64,000 nt of DNA from Erwinia sorbitola. Lineage in GTDB: Bacteria; Pseudomonadota; Gammaproteobacteria; Enterobacterales; Enterobacteriaceae. This document shows positions 63,101 through 64,000 of the stretch, piece after piece; positions within the stretch are counted from its first letter, which is position 1; each line of letters starts with the position of its first letter. The stretch lies in the NCBI RefSeq assembly GCF_009738185.1, contig NZ_CP046509.1, positions 2,731,501 through 2,795,500 on the forward strand. Direction: 5' to 3'. The notes beneath the pieces are model-generated. The model worked only from the letters and a program-made list of their open reading frames with translations, did no database searches and was not told the origin of the DNA. Made by a program: the position numbers and the translations under genes.

Positions 63101-63581
63101 GCGCGAACCGTCCCTGGAGGATCTGACTAACAGTCAAACCGAGATTGAGCTGCGGATGCCTGCGCTGCTGCCGGATGACTTTATTCCTGATGTGAATACC
63201 CGCCTCTCGTTCTATAAACGCATTGCCAGCGCCGTGCAGTCCGGCGAGCTGGACGATCTCAAGGTGGAGCTGATTGACCGCTTCGGCATGCTGCCGGATG
63301 CAGCACGCAATCTGCTGGATATTGCCGCCCTGCGCCTGGTGGCGAAAACACTGGGTATCCGCAAGGTTGAAGCCAGTGAGAAAGGTGGGTTCTTTGAATT
63401 CGCTGAGAAGAACAAGGTTGATCCAATGTGGCTGATTGGCCTGCTACAGAAGGAGCCGCAGCACTGGCGCCTGGATGGGCCAACGCGTCTGAAGTTTATC
63501 CGGGATCTGGGTGAGCGTAAGCTGCGGATGAAGTGGGTACAGGAGTTTATGCAGCTGATGCTGGAACATGCTCAGGGGTAG
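60135..63581 (+). CDS. mfd: Transcription-repair coupling factor Mfd
   Basis: 1148 residues, full length. The N-terminal UvrB-like module is followed by the RNA-polymerase interaction domain (VHLEHGVGRYIGL). The translocase has GDVGFGKTEVAMRA (near residue 628) and the DEEH box (near 728), and a C-terminal TRCF domain. Mfd removes stalled RNA polymerase from DNA damage and recruits UvrA. In E. coli it is divergent from lolC with only ycfT nearby; here 35 kb separates them. Confidence 0.98.
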   Translation: MPELYRYDLPTKAGDQRQLGQLTGAACAVECAEMVERHPGLVILIAQDMQNALRFQDEIKQFTSQPVMALADWETLPFDSFSPHQEIISSRLSTLYQLPTLERGLLIMPVNTLMQRVCPHNYLHGHALVMKKGQKLSRDKLRSQLEQAGYRSVDQVMAHGEFATRGALLDLYPMGSERPYRIDFFDDEIDSLRLFDVDTQRTQEEVDAINLLPAHEFPTDKTAIELFRTQWREHFDVRREPEHIYQQVSKGTLPAGIEYWQPLFFEQPLPALFSYMPANTLLVVSGDLESSADRFWQDVNARYENRRVDPMRPLLPPPSLWLRTDELFSELKQWPRVQLKTDLLADKAANTNLRYETLPDLAVQAQAKAPLDALRRFLESFDGPVVFSVESEGRRETLQELLARIKLKLTAIDSLHDADQPGHYLLIGASEHGFIDGLRNRALICESDLLGERVSRRRQDNRRTINPDVLIRNLAELHPGQPVVHLEHGVGRYIGLTTLETGGIKAEYLMLAYAGDAKLYVPVSSLHLISRYAGGAEENAPLHKLGSDAWSRARQKAAEKVRDVAAELLDIYAQRAAKSGFAFKHDKEQYQLFCESFPFETTPDQAQAINAVLSDMCQPLAMDRLVCGDVGFGKTEVAMRAAFLAVENHKQVAVLVPTTLLAQQHYDNFRDRFANWPVRIEMLSRFRTAKEQAQVLAEAQEGKVDILIGTHKLLQSEIKWHDLGLLVVDEEHRFGVRHKERIKAMRADVDILTLTATPIPRTLNMAMSGMRDLSIIATPPARRLAVKTFVREYDDLVVREAILREVLRGGQVYYLYNDVENIEKAAKRLSELVPEARVAIGHGQMRERELERVMNDFHHQRFNVLVCTTIIETGIDIPTANTIIIERADHFGLAQLHQLRGRVGRSHHQAYAWLLTPHPKAMTVDAHKRLEAIASLEDLGAGFALATHDLEIRGAGELLGEGQSGQMETIGFSLYMDLLENAVNALKEGREPSLEDLTNSQTEIELRMPALLPDDFIPDVNTRLSFYKRIASAVQSGELDDLKVELIDRFGMLPDAARNLLDIAALRLVAKTLGIRKVEASEKGGFFEFAEKNKVDPMWLIGLLQKEPQHWRLDGPTRLKFIRDLGERKLRMKWVQEFMQLMLEHAQG

Positions 63582-63590
63582 GAAAACCAG

Positions 63591-63615
63591 GGCGAGGCGT
63601 GGTGCTTCGCCCCTG
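63591..63615. terminator. Hairpin between mfd and ycfJ
   Basis: GGGCGAGGC and GCTTCGCCC form a stem in the 45-bp gap between convergent mfd and ycfJ. The T-tract is poor. Confidence 0.5.
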
Positions 63616-63626
63616 TCAGCTTCGTC

Positions 63627-64000
63627 TTAAGCTTTATTGCTCAACACTAACTGTCCGTTGTTATCAAGGGGGATGCGCATACCGGGGTCACTCTCCATGC
63701 GAATCTTGCCCTGCTGGTCGCCGATTTTGTAGGTTACATCGTAACCCAGCATTTTTTCCTGCTTATCATAGACCGTTTTGCAACGCTGCTCGGTAGTGGT
63801 GTAGGTATCGCGATCCTGCATGGCGCCCTGTACCTGATTACCGCCGTAGCCACCGGCCAGCGCACCCGCTACCGTTGCCACATCCCGGCCACGACCGCCA
63901 CCAAACTGATGCCCCAGCACGCCACCAGCAACGGCACCAAGTACTGAGCCGGTGATGCGGTGTTCATCCTGCACCGCACGGCGGTGAGTCAGCGTGACAT
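63627..64000 (-). CDS. ycfJ: Glycine-zipper outer-membrane-type protein YcfJ (partial)
   Basis: At least 124 residues; the gene continues beyond the window, so the N-terminus is missing. The glycine-zipper region GSVLGAVAGGVLGHQFGGG and GALAGGYGGNQVQG is followed by QQRCKTVYDKQEKMLGYDV and ends NNGQLVLSNKA. Similarity to E. coli YcfJ is high; its function is not established beyond links with biofilm and stress. Confidence 0.93.
   Translation of the reverse strand, partial: VTLTHRRAVQDEHRITGSVLGAVAGGVLGHQFGGGRGRDVATVAGALAGGYGGNQVQGAMQDRDTYTTTEQRCKTVYDKQEKMLGYDVTYKIGDQQGKIRMESDPGMRIPLDNNGQLVLSNKA

Overview
The window looks like chromosomal DNA of an enterobacterium outside Escherichia/Salmonella, probably Erwiniaceae (Erwinia or Pantoea type). 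This rests on E. coli-like gene blocks (pepT, cobB, lolCDE, mfd, fliE-R, rcsA, dsrB, yedP, dgcQ) with altered joins, a 28-bp type I-F CRISPR repeat, and a capsule-type tailspike. No rRNA, tRNA or insertion sequence was seen. The genus is an inference.

Layout. 1-4.2 kb: the end of an AraC-family regulator, an unknown protein, a TetR regulator, and a two-gene unit (FAD-linked sugar-lactone oxidase plus GT8 glycosyltransferase). 4.2-15 kb: a complete carbon-phosphorus lyase cluster on the minus strand, phnFGHIJKLMN followed by phnC-D-E-E; phnCDEE has its own tandem Pho boxes. 15-20.3 kb: a LuxR-type regulator, an MFS transporter, pepT, and a divergent sutR-like/ydcO-like pair with paired dyad operators. 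20.3-24.5 kb: cobB and lolCDE (lipoprotein export). 25-26.9 kb: a MASE1 diguanylate cyclase and a small unknown protein.

26.9-32.7 kb: a stripped-down lambdoid element. It keeps a repressor, antiterminator Q, a terminator where tR' should be, lysozyme, holin, Rz/Rz1-like spanins and one tailspike. No integrase, replication, packaging, head or tail-tube gene is present. It could be a controlled lysis/depolymerase-release module. 33-35.7 kb: cheV with a sigma-28 promoter and an acyltransferase-3 membrane protein.

35.7-40 kb: two type I-F CRISPR arrays (30 and 16 repeats) in the same orientation, each with a leader; the leaders are about 97% identical. No cas gene is present. The space between the arrays instead holds a polymorphic-toxin gene with a C-terminal RNase A-like domain and a probable immunity gene.

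40-51.5 kb: the flagellar fliE and fliFGHIJK-LMNOPQR genes. 51.5-60 kb: rcsA with a candidate RcsAB box, a chemoreceptor with a sigma-28 promoter, dsrB, a YqaE/Pmp3 peptide, a candidate small RNA, a probable glucosylglycerate pathway (yedP-like phosphatase plus GT81 synthase), dgcQ and a yodC-like gene. 60-64 kb: mfd and the end of ycfJ. In E. coli mfd lies next to lolC; here about 35 kb of flagellar, chemotaxis, CRISPR and phage-derived genes separates them.
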